DNA from: Armillaria gallica
Taxonomy: Eukaryota > Basidiomycota > Agaricomycetes > Agaricales > Physalacriaceae
Assembly: GCA_037576215.1 (NCBI GenBank)
Contig: JBANDB010000003.1
Location: forward strand, 5,704,001 to 5,768,000
Reading direction: 5' to 3'
DNA length: 64,000 nt
A program made the translations under genes and the position numbers. Shown here piece after piece: positions 32,877-44,411 of this stretch (within the stretch, counting starts at the first letter, position 1; each line of letters begins with the position of its first letter). Below the pieces are notes generated by a model. It did no database searches. It was given only the letters and a program-made list of their open reading frames with translations, and was not told the origin of the DNA.

Positions 32877-33550
32877 GTGTCGCCTATACTGTCGAGGTGC
32901 TCTGTACTGACCCATAGCAGAGAAAACCTATCGCTCTCGGAAACGAGATCTTTCTTTATGGACCTATGTTGTTTGGCAACGGTGTCCTAACACCAAATTT
33001 TAGTATACGTACTTTCTTATAGCCTGCTATTTCACAATCTTGGTGATACCTGTATACTTTGATAATGTGCGAAATATAGTAATCTCTTCGCTTGCTTGAT
33101 ACCGGCATGATGGGACCCGTCATTGTCGCAGAGAAGATTCGAGAATATTGTGATGGTAGTGGGAGAGAACCAAGTCTAGGATTAGGAAGTTGCCGTGCCA
33201 ATTTGCAAAAAAAGCAAAATTGGAAATTCAAAGAAATTCTTCATACTACATAATAGACGCGTACTTGCATCAACAATCTGCATCTCTGACGCTCATTTTT
33301 ACCTTTGTGTTCTGGAACTGCGAGACGGTAGCGCACTCTTCCGGTGGGTAATTACTCACGACAGGATATGGGATCGCCGTTTACCTTTCGTATCCTTAGA
33401 CTGGCAGGCAAAAATCGTCTTTATTTCGTGTCTGCAGTGCACTGATGTACTTGCCATAACAATAGCGCAACTCCCGAGAATCGCGTGCCGTCGTCTTGAA
33501 GGTATGTGGCAGTCCTTGCCCGCTTAGGCATATCTCACCCCACCTGATAG
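32877..33550. other. Intergenic stretch
   Basis: Contains the 3' flank of the HET-like gene and the 5' flank of the next plus-strand gene. AT-rich around 33000-33090. No gene recognised. Confidence 0.4.
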
Positions 33551-34719
33551 ATGCTGAGATCACGGCTCACTCCAGGATCGCGACTATTTCGGCGATGTTT
33601 TACCTCCACCCACGTCCACCAACGAGCATTCATCCTACCCGACTTCCGAAACTTCGACACCGAAATCCCCGACCACACTACCGCTGTGCGTTTTCGCGAC
33701 AAGGACAAAGACATATCCCAAGTCTTCCGATGTTACAAAAGTATCGAACACGTTCAATTCATGGAAAAGAACATGTCGTTTGTCTTCAACGACCCGTTGC
33801 TCTTGGATACGCTATCCAAGATGCCTCTCAAATCACTCCACTTCTCGTCAGCCAAATTTCACAACATAAACCATCTCTGCTCGTTCATACGCCGTTTTCC
33901 GTCTGTAAAAGAACTTTACTGCTCGCGCCTGCGTCTTCTAGAAGAGAGGCCCATTCGGAGCTCGCTCCTAGAGGAAGGACCGGCACTTGAAACAATCAGG
34001 ATGGATAGTGATGAGTTGTGGTGTGCGGCTCTAGATGGATCCTTTGGGACCATTAACCAGCTACGCAACGTTACCATCATGGATGTCAAGTATAAGCATC
34101 TGTCCAATATTGCTCTATTCCTCCAACAGACTGCCCAGGAAGGTAACCTCAAGAAGCTCAATATAAGGCATATGCACGGGTTCGACGTCAGAGGCACGTA
34201 GCCTTCAACTTTTCCTTCTCCCCCTCTAACTTTGCTTCAGATAGGGCTAAGGGCAACTCGTCATGGAAGCGCAACCCTCCCCCTCTCGATATCTCACATT
34301 TGAAGTCCCTCGGCATCGACATCCACGGACGGTATAAACTCATAGGCATCAAACAACCGGTCGTTATATTGAAATGGTGGATAGACATGTTGAAAGATTT
34401 GGCTGAGAAGGGTCAAGCGTCGAATCTCGAGGACCTGCTAATCGTCGTAGGAATATGCAAGCCAGAGCCATATATCCTGGAAGACCTGGAAGGAACATGG
34501 CGGCTGCTTGATTCTCTCTTAACGCAGAACTTCCCTGCATTCAAGTCGTTGCGTGTGGCCATCAAGGTGTTCCGACCTACAACCGTGGAGACGGGAACAA
34601 AGCACAAGAAGGAGATAGAAGAAAGCTGTCCTCATTTGTTGCAAAGGAGGATGCTTAAGGTCGCGTGTGGACACGTACAGTCTAGTAACAATTTGTACAT
34701 GATGAATAATTTATTTTGA
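33551..34719 (+). CDS. LRR/F-box-like protein without a visible F-box
   Basis: Two exons, 33551-34197 and 34245-34719, give 373 residues in frame (intron 34198-34244, GTAGCC...ATAG). The spacing of hydrophobic residues in MPLKSLHFSSAKFHNINHLC, FPSVKELYCSRLRLLEE, PALETIRMDSDELW, LRNVTIMDVKYKHLSNIALF and KKLNIRHMHGFDV is that of irregular leucine-rich repeats in Agaricomycete F-box proteins. The usual N-terminal F-box (LPxE...) is absent; the protein begins RSRLTPGSRLFRRCFTS. Either an upstream exon is missed or the F-box has been lost. If it behaves as an F-box protein it would act as a substrate adaptor of SCF ubiquitin ligases; that is family inference. Confidence 0.6.
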
Positions 34720-34924
34720 GCAGCTACTACGGCGTCATTTTATTTGAACCTTACAGTGCCTGAAATCGCGCAGCAAAGACTTTGACGCACGAATTAAACA
34801 GTCTCTTAATAGGATCAGTCTGTATTGGCATGTTGTTTATCTCGTTGTAGCGAATATTTCTCCGGCCCTAAAATTGACTATGAGCGAACACTTTGAAAAA
34901 CGTTCTATTCTGTTTCATTACCTG

Positions 34925-37073
34925 TCAGTCATCACTATCCGGTTCCTCCAAGAAGTCATCTTTAGAAAACAAAGAGAAACCAGCAAAAGACTGAGGAGCG
35001 AGAACTTCAGCAGATTCATTGCGGCATATCAGTTCAGGTGAGTGAGCGGAATGGATAGTCTTGTCAGCAGGAAAACTTTCGTGAGTGAATTGAGGTGCAG
35101 GTGTAGGTTCAACGGCGGGTTCTAGATCCCCAGCAACTTGGGAACCGCGAGCAAGAGAGTCTGAACTTGGCGTATTGGTCTTGATAGTGATAAGTAAAGC
35201 AGCTAGCTGAGCGTTATCGAGAAGGCAAAGAGGAGCATTCGCAGGCGAATGATGGGAAGTACGTGGAGATCTATGCGCCCGAGAATGACGCGAGGAAGAA
35301 GCAGAAGCATTTGATGAAGCGTATTGAGCGACATGAAGGTCATCTTTGTGAATGTTAAATTGAGCAGCCACCGACGGAGACGAACGATATCGTGGAGAAA
35401 CGCCACTCGGTTGTTCTGTAGTGATTAGGTCTTGTCTATGAAGAGAGTCGGGTGAAGGGAACCCTGAACTATGATTGTCAGGAATCGATTCTTCGACGCA
35501 CTGATCGGCATCAAGGATTGCCCAAGACGATGTCTCGAAGAAAGTGTACTCGTCGGGGTCCTCGGGATCAGCGTAGTCCTCTCCACCGACGATGGATTGC
35601 GAATGACAATTGTCGATAGCGCCATCAAGCAGAGAATTGTGGTCGAATAAAGGATCAACATCGTTTCCTTCTTCGCAAGCTACAGGCGAACCAGCCAAGT
35701 TATTGAAATAGTCATTGGAAGACGAAAAATAAGCAGATGGCAAATGTGATTCGAGACGCAGCATAGAAGGCGAAGAGTTTTGGTGTACGTGAGCAAGAAC
35801 GTCGTGAGTATCCTGGTCGTCAAAATTATGATCACTGTCCGACTCGTCTTCGCCGAAATAGAAGTCGTCAGACTGGCTGTGAAAATAGTCTTCGTCCACA
35901 TGAGGAGGAGGAACGTTATCTGAAGAATGGCTACTCGCAACTGGAATCCCTTCAGAGGAAGCCTGATCTGATGAATAAGCTGTGAGCCTGACTCTGCGCC
36001 TCTGATGAGCAAGGGTCGGAGGGCGTGGCTGCTCCGCCAAGGCTGACGTATCATCCATATCCTTCGCTGGAGTATTGGGAGCAGATTGCAAGCCTAGTAT
36101 CACTCCCACGGCTGTCCAAGGATCATCATAGTCGAATATGTTGCCTGAAAACGAGGTTTGGAGCGACGACGTGACAGCGAGGGTCCCAAAGGAAGAGGTT
36201 TCTTGCGCGACATCGTTGGGCATGGGTATATGCGGCACTTTCTGAAAAGGAGCCGAGACGGGGAAAGACTGGATGCTACTCGAGGCAGTGTGAGAACCAA
36301 GATGTCCTTGAAAGAACGCGTCATCCAGTTCTTCATCATCGTACTCGTCTTCGTCTGGATCATGATATATATCCCGGAAAGATGCTTCGGGACTGTCGCA
36401 CAATTGATCATTTTGGGATCCAAAAGAGAGCCCCTCCTCATCCTTCTCTGGCGAGGGCTCCGGTTTGACACTCTGGGCAGGTGTCAATACCTCGCTCCAT
36501 CATTGACGAAGTAGACCTCACCTTGGACCTTCGCGCTCCAGGCGAAGATGCATCCGAAGTTCGTTTTCTCTTCTTGTAGGTGGATAACCCAGCCAAGTCC
36601 GGCAGTGAAAGAATTTGATTCATAGCAGCTCGCAGAAACATAGCTGAACGAAAAATTGAATCACAAGCAATGCAAGCAAGTTCGAGGACCGTACGCTCTG
36701 ATGTATCCAGCGCCTCGAGGACTTTCGAGCTGCTGCTCGCTGAGCTGGGACCATCTCGTTTGGATTTCCCGGGCTTGCTCGGACTCGGGATGTAACCTCG
36801 CGGCGACAGCAAAAGGGTAGAGTTCTGCTTCTGCTTCGCATGTGCCAGCGAGATGCTAGGCTGCGGCTGATTCCTCGGCGTTGGAGAGTTGACGGAGCGG
36901 CGCTTGGACAGGAGATTCAGGCGTTGGCGACCGAAGAATCGTTTCTGCTGGCGACCTGCTGCATCTCTAGAGCGAACCTTGGCAGCATTTCTGAAATCGA
37001 GAATGGTCGGAAAAGCAAAGGAATAGTGAACGACGACGCACTTTTTGCCTCCCATGTAGTTGGCACCAGCCAT
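34925..37073 (-). CDS. Conserved basidiomycete protein, probably nuclear, unknown function
   Basis: Three exons on the minus strand: 37042-37073, 36522-36990, 34925-36472, giving 682 residues in frame. The first intron follows GGCAAAAA (GTGCGT donor); the second is GTGAGG...CCCAG, 49 nt. The N-terminus MAGANYMGGKKNAAKVRSRD continues into RQQKRFFGRQRLN, a basic conserved start. A helical patch at about 92-130 (VLELACIACDSIFRSAMFLR...AAMNQILSL) is followed by a basic cluster YKKRKRT that looks like a nuclear signal. The remaining 500 residues are acidic and Ser-rich, probably disordered, with DEDEYDDEELDDAFF and several SSDN/SDD patches. The neat conserved N-terminus and long acidic tail suggest a chromatin or transcription-linked protein, but I cannot name a family. 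Confidence 0.65.
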
Positions 37074-37991
37074 CTTCAGTTTTTCTCAAATGAAAATTCC
37101 GCACTAGCGAGACTGACTGAGTGGTTCGTAGAAGAGAATCAAAGACGCAGTCCCAAGCACGGTTAGGGCGTTACAAACAAATGGTGCCCATTTTGGAAGA
37201 AAATGTTAGGAAAAAACAAAAAGGAAAGGATTCTCAGGTCAAGCTGAGTGCTGAAAAATTGGTATACACGGCGTATGTTAGCAACACCCACGGAATCCCC
37301 TAGTAAAAGGCGAGGGGATTGTCTGCTTGAGCGTTACTAAGCCGCTATAATTGAGTGCACAAAATTTGATCACACCTTGACAGTTTTGTATTTTGCTCAG
37401 CTCACTGGGTCGCGATTTAGGCCGAGCTACTTTCTCTCACCTTTTTCATTCACCCTTTGCCTAGATTACCTCCTAATGAAAATTGTTATACAGAAATACA
37501 ATGAAAGCCTTCGGAATCCCATGGATTTGGGATTTTGTTTCTGAGAGAGTCACACGGTTCCGCAATGCGCGGGAAAAGACAATACATGTTCCCTCCCTGC
37601 CGAGTCACTTGGGTGTGGGACGAAATAGATGTAAATTCAAGGTAATATGAGAATCCTTCCTTATGCCAAGGTATCGCATCTCATTGGGCAATATGATATG
37701 AGTAGACAACGAAAAACGAGGAAACGCAAGACCGAAACAAAAGAGGCAGCCCAAAAGTAAAACGGCTTGCCGCCATTCTCACTCTCATGAACGGTGAGAC
37801 CTCCGGCTATCGTCCAACCGTAAACAAGGGACCCCCTAACCAAATCCAGTACACCCGTCGACACGGACGCGAAACCGCTCTTCTCAAATTTAAACTAGCG
37901 CGGAAACCGCTCTTTTGGACATTCCCACCCGCATTGAAATTTCTTTAAAAATGTACCAGAGGTTGGGAAAAGGTTCTCTCACTCACCAGAA
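37074..37991. other. Intergenic stretch
   Basis: Divergent promoter region between the minus-strand conserved gene and the secreted-protein gene. Short frames only. The segment 37680-37960 includes pyrimidine/purine-rich stretches but no gene; a TTTAAA sequence lies near 37890. Confidence 0.4.
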
Positions 37992-38705
37992 ATGCTTTTC
38001 GCATCCCTCCTCACTCTCGTCGTCGCGTCCGCCACTCTGGCATCCCCCCTCCAGGGTCGCCAGGCTAACAACACCAACGTTGCCATCAATCAAATTATTG
38101 ATGCTCTCGATGAGAGTATCCACATCAACATCCCCAACATCTGTAAATCCCAATATCCTTCTGAAGACGCCTTAACTGAAAGAGAATATTTCAGTAACCC
38201 TTCAAGCCTCGCACCAAGCCAACGATAATACGATCGGAGAACAGATCAATGACCTCACAACTGTCTTCCGAGTCGCAGCGCAGGACCTGAGCAACATCCC
38301 CGTCAGCTCGGGATCTACCACGGTCGTGCCTAGGAACGATGATATCAGTATTACATTCGCTACCGTTCTGTCGTACGTCTAATCTTCATTCTAACCCTTA
38401 GCGGACATTGCTCATCTCAGTTTATAGACTCGTCGCGTCAGGTCTCTCTGGTTTGACAACTGCAGTAGTGCCGTCCGTGTTGTCGATGGTCCAAACCCTT
38501 GATCCCCAGGTCGCTGCAGCCGCTTTGGCGTTGAACACCACGCTTCCTGGCTCACTTAAACTTGTACACACCATGTAAGTGCTGCCGCTATGTGATGAAA
38601 GGAGTGGAGAATTTACAGGGCTTTTCGTCCTACAGGATGCTCGATGCTCGACAGTTCTTAATCGCGGAAGGCATGACCGAGTCGGTAGCTGCTATTGGAT
38701 TCTAG
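37992..38705 (+). CDS. Small secreted protein, HsbA-like
   Basis: Four exons: 37992-38142, 38195-38372, 38428-38574, 38636-38705; 181 residues in frame. A clean signal peptide (LFASLLTLVVASATLASPLQ, ending near residue 19-22) is followed by a helix-rich body: INQIIDALDESIHINIPNI, NDNTIGEQINDLTTVF, RVAAQDLSNIPVSS, TFATVLSLVASGLSGLTTAV, and FLIAEGMTESVAAIGF. Length, a single secreted alpha-helical domain and regularly spaced Leu/Ala/Val resemble the hydrophobic-surface-binding protein A family of fungi, which coat hydrophobic surfaces and help cutinase-type enzymes. Cysteines are absent, which argues against a hydrophobin or cerato-platanin. Other small secreted proteins remain possible. Confidence 0.65.
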
Positions 38706-38833
38706 TACCTTGGCATGTCAAGTTCGTACAGCAGTCTGGCGCTTTTTATTCAGTATTTGCTTGACAAGAATATGATGCTGATTGATACTGTTATGCGAGT
38801 ACAAAAAAAGCTGTGGAAGACATTGCGTATAGA

Positions 38834-39957
38834 TTAGTCCTCCTTATACCATGGCCAGAAGACAGGGACAGATCTAGCCGAGGAGAAGTTGAACAGTGAA
38901 TCCGTGGGTAGAACGCGAGACCTACTTTATGTATTCTTTCCACTGAGGATCGTCTCCCAACGCTTCTCTGCTTGACGTTCGAGTGGCGGAACGCCGGAAA
39001 GCTGATTCCATTGAGTTTTATCGGGTCCCGAACACTGCATACACGTACCTTTCGAAGGAGGAAATACGTCATGGCCGGACTAAGCGCAGCCAAGAGAACT
39101 GTACCACTGGGGAAATATGGGGTACGTAGCACCGAGGAGGATAACGCCCAGATGCCCGTCCATATACCGAGTTCACCGAGATAGTTGGGATGTCTGCTGA
39201 TACTCCATAAGCCATGTGTGATGAATTTTTCGTCGTGTTGCTTGTGATTCTTCTTGTGTCGCCAGGAAGACTTTTGGTAGTCTGCCATTACTTCGAAGAG
39301 GAAGGAACCGGCAATGAGACCAAGTGCGGCGTAGTCGCGCATCCTTAACGCAGGGTGAAGATTTGATGGAAGGGTGTTGCACAGATAGACAGGGAGTCCC
39401 GTGAGGAAGACCCAAGAGGCTAGACGCAATATCGTTGGTTGCGGATCAGGGTGGGGGAGAAGAGGCCGCACCTTGACCGAACCAGTAGCAACTGAACACT
39501 GCCGGTTTGCGCTTGATTTCGTTGAAGCGAGAATCGCCGCCGGCTTTGATTGCCCTCTGATATAGAGTTAGTGATCGCTTGTGGAACCAATGCAATAGAG
39601 AGGCAAGAATCGTACAGAAACCAAGAAGATACCCATCCTAGACGCCCATATTCCAACGACGGCGCTCAGGATGACCTGTCGAGGGGCAAACGATGACAAA
39701 GGTGGCAGCTGTGTAGGAATGCCATCCCAGAATTTGGCTTTCAATGCCGGGTAATAGAGAGAGATGTAGGTCGTCGATAGAAATCCGAGTGAACCGCCCA
39801 AGTCAAAGTATGTTTCGTTCTGCTGTGGTACGAAAACCAAGGCGAACACTGAGAGACGATAAGTACCTGTGCGCCTAAGAGAAAAATATATGGACGTACG
39901 GGTTTGCAACGCGTATGCGCTGGCGAGCGAGGGAAGCAGACGAGAGAAGACTGTCAT
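38834..39957 (-). CDS. DUF1295/steroid-reductase-like membrane protein
   Basis: Exons on the minus strand: 39900-39957, 39616-39848, 39472-39556, 39049-39419, and a last part from 39002. Motifs of the DUF1295/steroid 5-alpha-reductase-like group: NETYFDLGGSLGFLST, WASRMGIFLVSRAIKAGGDSRF, YWFGQASWVFLTGLPVYLC, then FEVMADYQKSSWR, GLWSISRHPNYLGELGIWTG (the conserved HPNYxGE), and LSGVPPLE. These are multi-pass membrane enzymes or relatives; substrate unknown, lipid or sterol likely. The frame read directly stops at 38928-38930 shortly after SGVPPLERQAEKRW. The following GDDPQWKEYIK, then an intron and SVPVFWPWYKED with a stop at 38834-38836, is the family's normal end but lies one base out of frame at the GGG around 38956-38958. 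Either the last residues are lost or one G is missing from the assembly. Confidence 0.78.
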
Positions 39958-42539
39958 GGTTTGAGGTAAAGAGACGGTGTTGTGCTTCATAGAATTATAA
40001 TATATGGAGTCGGATCGGACCAATTGACGTCTCGTGTGACGCCGTTTCCTTCACCATCGGGACTGAATGTATGAGACACGGAGGAGGAGATTAAAATGGT
40101 AGATCCAGGACGAGCATCGATCGGGGAATTGCCGCAATCAAAGGTTTACCGTCAGTTTCGCTGGCCCGGGGTTTCCACGATGTTATCTGCCATCGGTCCG
40201 AGATTTCCGAGTTACCGGCATGGGCCTGCCCACGACGCGCTGCACCTGCATGTCCTCATGTTGATCCATGGGATCCTTGTTATCAGCTCGTATTTGCCTT
40301 TGTTTACCTACAGCTTCTGCCTTACCATATCCGTACCGTATACCTGTCACTGCCCCTCAGTCGTTCACCACATTCTTGGCGATTGAGGAGTATTGACCGT
40401 GTCCTTTGTATGCTAGGTCTCTTAGGTCAATACCTCATGTATATATCTGCTCGACTGTGGGTATATTTACATGTACTTTCCTCCCCTGCACATCCATTTA
40501 TTTAAATTTGAAGCCAACAAGCTCAAAATGAAGCTTGTGAACACTGAGGATTTCATGCAGGAGAAATGGTTGGAAAAGATGTTTACACCGCAACAACTTC
40601 ATGGTTTATCATATCAGGCCCATCCACCGGGTGTAGACACTATTACAATTTATCCTCATGACTGTACAGTAGGAAAGTCTTGTAACATACTCGTATGCCA
40701 GTTTCAGTGCACATTAAGCTTGCCTGAGCCCCAAAATAAGAAATGGCAAGCTCAAAGAACGCTACATTTACACTTCCTTGGCCATTTTGGAACTTAAAAG
40801 TCAACGAAATCGATGTCGGGACAATCGATTTTGAGTCTTTGATGGTCTCCCGAAGTCTTTCTTTTCTTATCTTTTTTTGCTCCTTTGGAGCATGCAACAC
40901 TCAGTGAAACGGACGGAAAACCTCGCTGACCGTAGGTCAGTTTGCTGCTCAGGACATCCGAACTGATCCCCAGTGCAAAAGTATGGGAACCATCCGTCAG
41001 ACAAATTCATGCACACATATCTTCAAGTCACCTTCAGATATCCTTAGCTTACTTTCACATCTGAATGCTGCGGGCCCAGCCTATTTCCCCTTGTTGGTCA
41101 TTGCTGTATTAGCTCAGGGATGGAACGATGTAACCCAGAAAAAATATTGTATATTGTAGTAAAGGAAAAAGAGATGCACTAATAAATAATCTACGATAGA
41201 GTTAGAAAACCCAGAACTTTGAAATTCAGATGCCATCATATTGCGTGCCGGCAGCCGGCAACGATGTTTCCTGTCACGTGGTAAAAGCGTGATCGATGAT
41301 CGGCGATCGCGTATGTTGATTGTTGAACTTTACCTTTTGTTTATCCTTTCCCCTCCCATCTAAATCTAAAGGTAAAACAAGCGGGTTTAAGCCCTTGATA
41401 AACCCTTTACAAGGGAAACAGTTGGAGCACTATGACGCACCGGAGTTACTCCAATATCATCTCTTCTTTTTCGCGGGAAGTAAAGTAGCGCGAGACTGGG
41501 CTTGCGGATACAAACTCCATTATATTACGGGTTGTGATAAGCTAATATGTATGATACACTTGTTAAAGTACTTCGTAAAGTGATGGATTTCTCAGGGAGT
41601 GGTGGGAGGGTGTCGAAAAAAGGGTCAATTAAAAAGCTTGTAGATTAAATAGGTAGGCGATGCCTTTGCGACCTGGTATCAGCGGCACTGAATGGGCATA
41701 AAAATAAGGGAGCGAGCCAAACTCAGCTCAACTTGGATTGTGGGGCAAAGGATGGGTGCAAATGAGACAACTGCTCTATGAATTTTTTGCCGCGGGAACG
41801 ACTGCCTGGAGATATACATACAACCGTTTAAGACAGTTTAACGTCTTCATCAATTAATCATTGTAGCAACCCAACAGGAAGCGGCGCCACGCCGAGGCGA
41901 TGAGGTAGGCCCGCGCATAGAAGCAAAGTGATGAAACAGCAGTCTCTACAGTTCGAAACTGCGATGTTAGCGGGGGGGAAGAGCTCGCAAGAGTAAAGTA
42001 CGGTACAACCCTGGACTATCTCCCCGGTGGCGAAACGAACAAGGCCGTCAGAGTAACCCGAAATGGCGTTTCGATTGCTGGAACTTACGAACGTCCACAT
42101 GGGTGAGAGCTTGGCCGCGACTTGCCGAGAAAGAAATTAGTCGGAGATCGAATAATAAACTCGTCGGAAATTGGGGGAAGAGATATCTCACCCCCTGCTC
42201 ATCGTCGCTGGCAGCGAACTCGACGATATTCCTTTCTCCATATCGGAAAATTACTTGTATTTTCTCCTAATAATATTTTGAAAGGATTATTTGGAGTCCA
42301 GGAGGCTGCACATCCGATTCTTCAAAGGTCCGTTATTTTATTTTGTGGTATGTTTATCCTTATCGGCGTACAGGGAACGTCACACTCCGGTTTTGAATAT
42401 CTGCTTTTTACTTTGACGTCTAGCAGCAGGCGTCCAGATCGAGAATATACTGTTCGTCTATGATTTCGACTTTGTTCTTGCATGCGCTGAGGGGCGGCTA
42501 CTATGCCTTCCTTTGTTCCGTAATGCGAACAGTCAGTGT
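39958..42539. other. Long stretch without a convincing gene
   Basis: Short frames only. 40471-40797 (plus) gives 108 codons with a polar composition and no family. 41320-41583 has an AT-rich open frame. Sequence from 40470 to 41700 is AT-richer than its neighbours and may be decayed. The end of the region is the 5' flank of the AT-hook gene. Confidence 0.4.
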
Positions 42540-44411
42540 ATGGATAATCCTCAGCATTACCAGCCTTTGTCCCACGCCCTGCGCCTCCCGGTAGGTGCCC
42601 CAGCATCCGCTACGTATACACCAACAGGCTACAATTCCAAGCCACGACATGACGACGACGACGACGAGGATGACGACGACGAGGTGGTAGCGCAGCAACT
42701 CAATCGACCAGAGGACGCCCAAGCGAGCGGTACACCAAGTCCAGCTATGAAGACGGCAAGGTGAGCAGTGTTCAGTAATCCCAAAGATTCACCTAAATGC
42801 TTTCACAGTGCGCCAACGCAGCAGCAGGACGAACCAATCATACATCAATACGAACCAGAGCAAAAGCGAAGGCCAGGTCGGCCCCGTGGCTCAAAGAACC
42901 GACGCAATCGATCCAGCCAGCCGCCGAGCAAACCAGTGATTCATTATTCTCATCCACCTTTACATCCTAGTGGTCCGGGAACAGCACCGCCCCAACATCC
43001 AGACGTGAACGCTCAAAATCAGCAATACTATGAATTCCAATGGCGCGTCTTGAATCTGTGTGCAGAGTTTTACAATGCCGCCGAAGAGCTAGTGGTTCGT
43101 ATGGCATACTCCTCAAAGAAAAGTTTGCTGAAAGAGTATTTACAGAAAGGCGCGAACCCATTGGTTATTGCCCAATGCTATCAGTCTGGACCAAGCAACA
43201 AGGTCGATCCCTTGGCCATGTTGAACGAGGCCAAGCGCATTTGTGATACACTGGTACGTACTTTTCTCTTTTTCTCGTGCTGGTCATCCACTTTCAGTGA
43301 CATGTATTCTGACGATATCACAGCTGGCGAACCCATCTCGCCTCATAACGACACCACCACCACCACCCATGTATCCAGTTATACCGGCTTTGTACCAGCC
43401 TCCTCAACCCACTGTGCCTCCCGCTGGAGTGGCGACCACATCTAATGTCGCTCCGGCTGCCGTCATCAACCAGCCACAGTCGTTCGTTGTGTCTATGAGC
43501 GCACCCCAGTACCCTATGTACGCTCCGCCGCCTGGTCAATATCCCGCAGCTCCATACTATCAATACCCGTCTTATATGCCAGGCCCACAGTACTATGGCG
43601 CACCTCAGCCTCCAGCTCCGCCTCAACAACAGCAACCTCAGCAACCTCAGCAGCAGCAACAACCTCAGCAACAGCAACCTCAGCAACAACAGCAGCAGCC
43701 GACACAGCAGCAGCAGGCACCAGCAGTACCGACCCCCACAGTCTCAACAACGATGCCTGGAGTTGGTGGTAATCAAGGAGCATGGTCAGACGAAGAAACT
43801 GAAAGACTGAAAGCCCTTGCTGAGGAGAGCAAGTCACAAAACACTACGGGAGAAATGGAATGGGATTGGGTAGTAAATCGATTTGGGAATGATCGCACAC
43901 GGTACGTGCACGTAGCGTGTTCCTTGATACTTACTCACGCGACCCACCTTTTAGGCATCAAATTCTCATCAAAGCTACCCAGCTTGGTCTAAAAGAGAGC
44001 AGCACGCGAGCCGTGAACTCACGGGGGGTAAAACGGCGCCGCGAGACGGACGGTGAGACTGCGAGTCCGCCTGTGCCTGCGGAGACGACGTCGCCTACGT
44101 CTGCCAACCCTTCTAACACGAACCCGTCACCGTCTGCCAGCCATGGACAGTCGACTCCCGTGGCATCGCCGTCGATGCAGAATCAGCCCAAGCCCCCGGC
44201 GTCCACCTCCAAGGTGTCATTGCCGTGGCCGATGCCTACCGTGGCAGTCAACACGCCTTCGCCTGTGGTAGCTACGTCGTCTCATGATCGTCCATATTAC
44301 CGCCCTCGGCCCACGGACACGTCTTCCAAGCCTCTTATGGGACCCCCTGTGCAGCATCAGTATATGTATCAGCCCAATGGGAGTACGAGTTCGGTGATGA
44401 ATGGCAAGTAG
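42540..44411 (+). CDS. AT-hook and Myb/SANT-like DNA-binding protein
   Basis: Four exons: 42540-42760, 42809-43253, 43324-43901, 43955-44411; 566 residues in frame. Order: a polyaspartate/glutamate run (DDDDDEDDDDE, about residues 38-50); an AT-hook, RRPGRPRGSKNRR (core GRP, minor-groove binding); a helical block YYEFQWRVLNLCAEFYNAAE followed by LLKEYLQKGANPLVIAQCYQ; a Pro/Gln-rich low-complexity stretch with a long polyglutamine region encoded by CAG/CAA (43621-43720); a Myb/SANT-like domain GAWSDEETERLKALAEES...MEWDWVVNRFGNDRTRHQIL; and a Ser/Pro-rich tail. The protein should be nuclear and act on transcription or chromatin. The start at 42540 is the first ATG in this frame. The name SANT-like rests on the W-spacing and the basic third helix. 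Confidence 0.78.

Noticed and set aside
43318..43837. Long minus-strand frames rich in Leu/Arg or Ala/Val
   Set aside because: Antisense readings of the CAG/CAA-rich polyglutamine region of the AT-hook gene; low complexity, no independent support.
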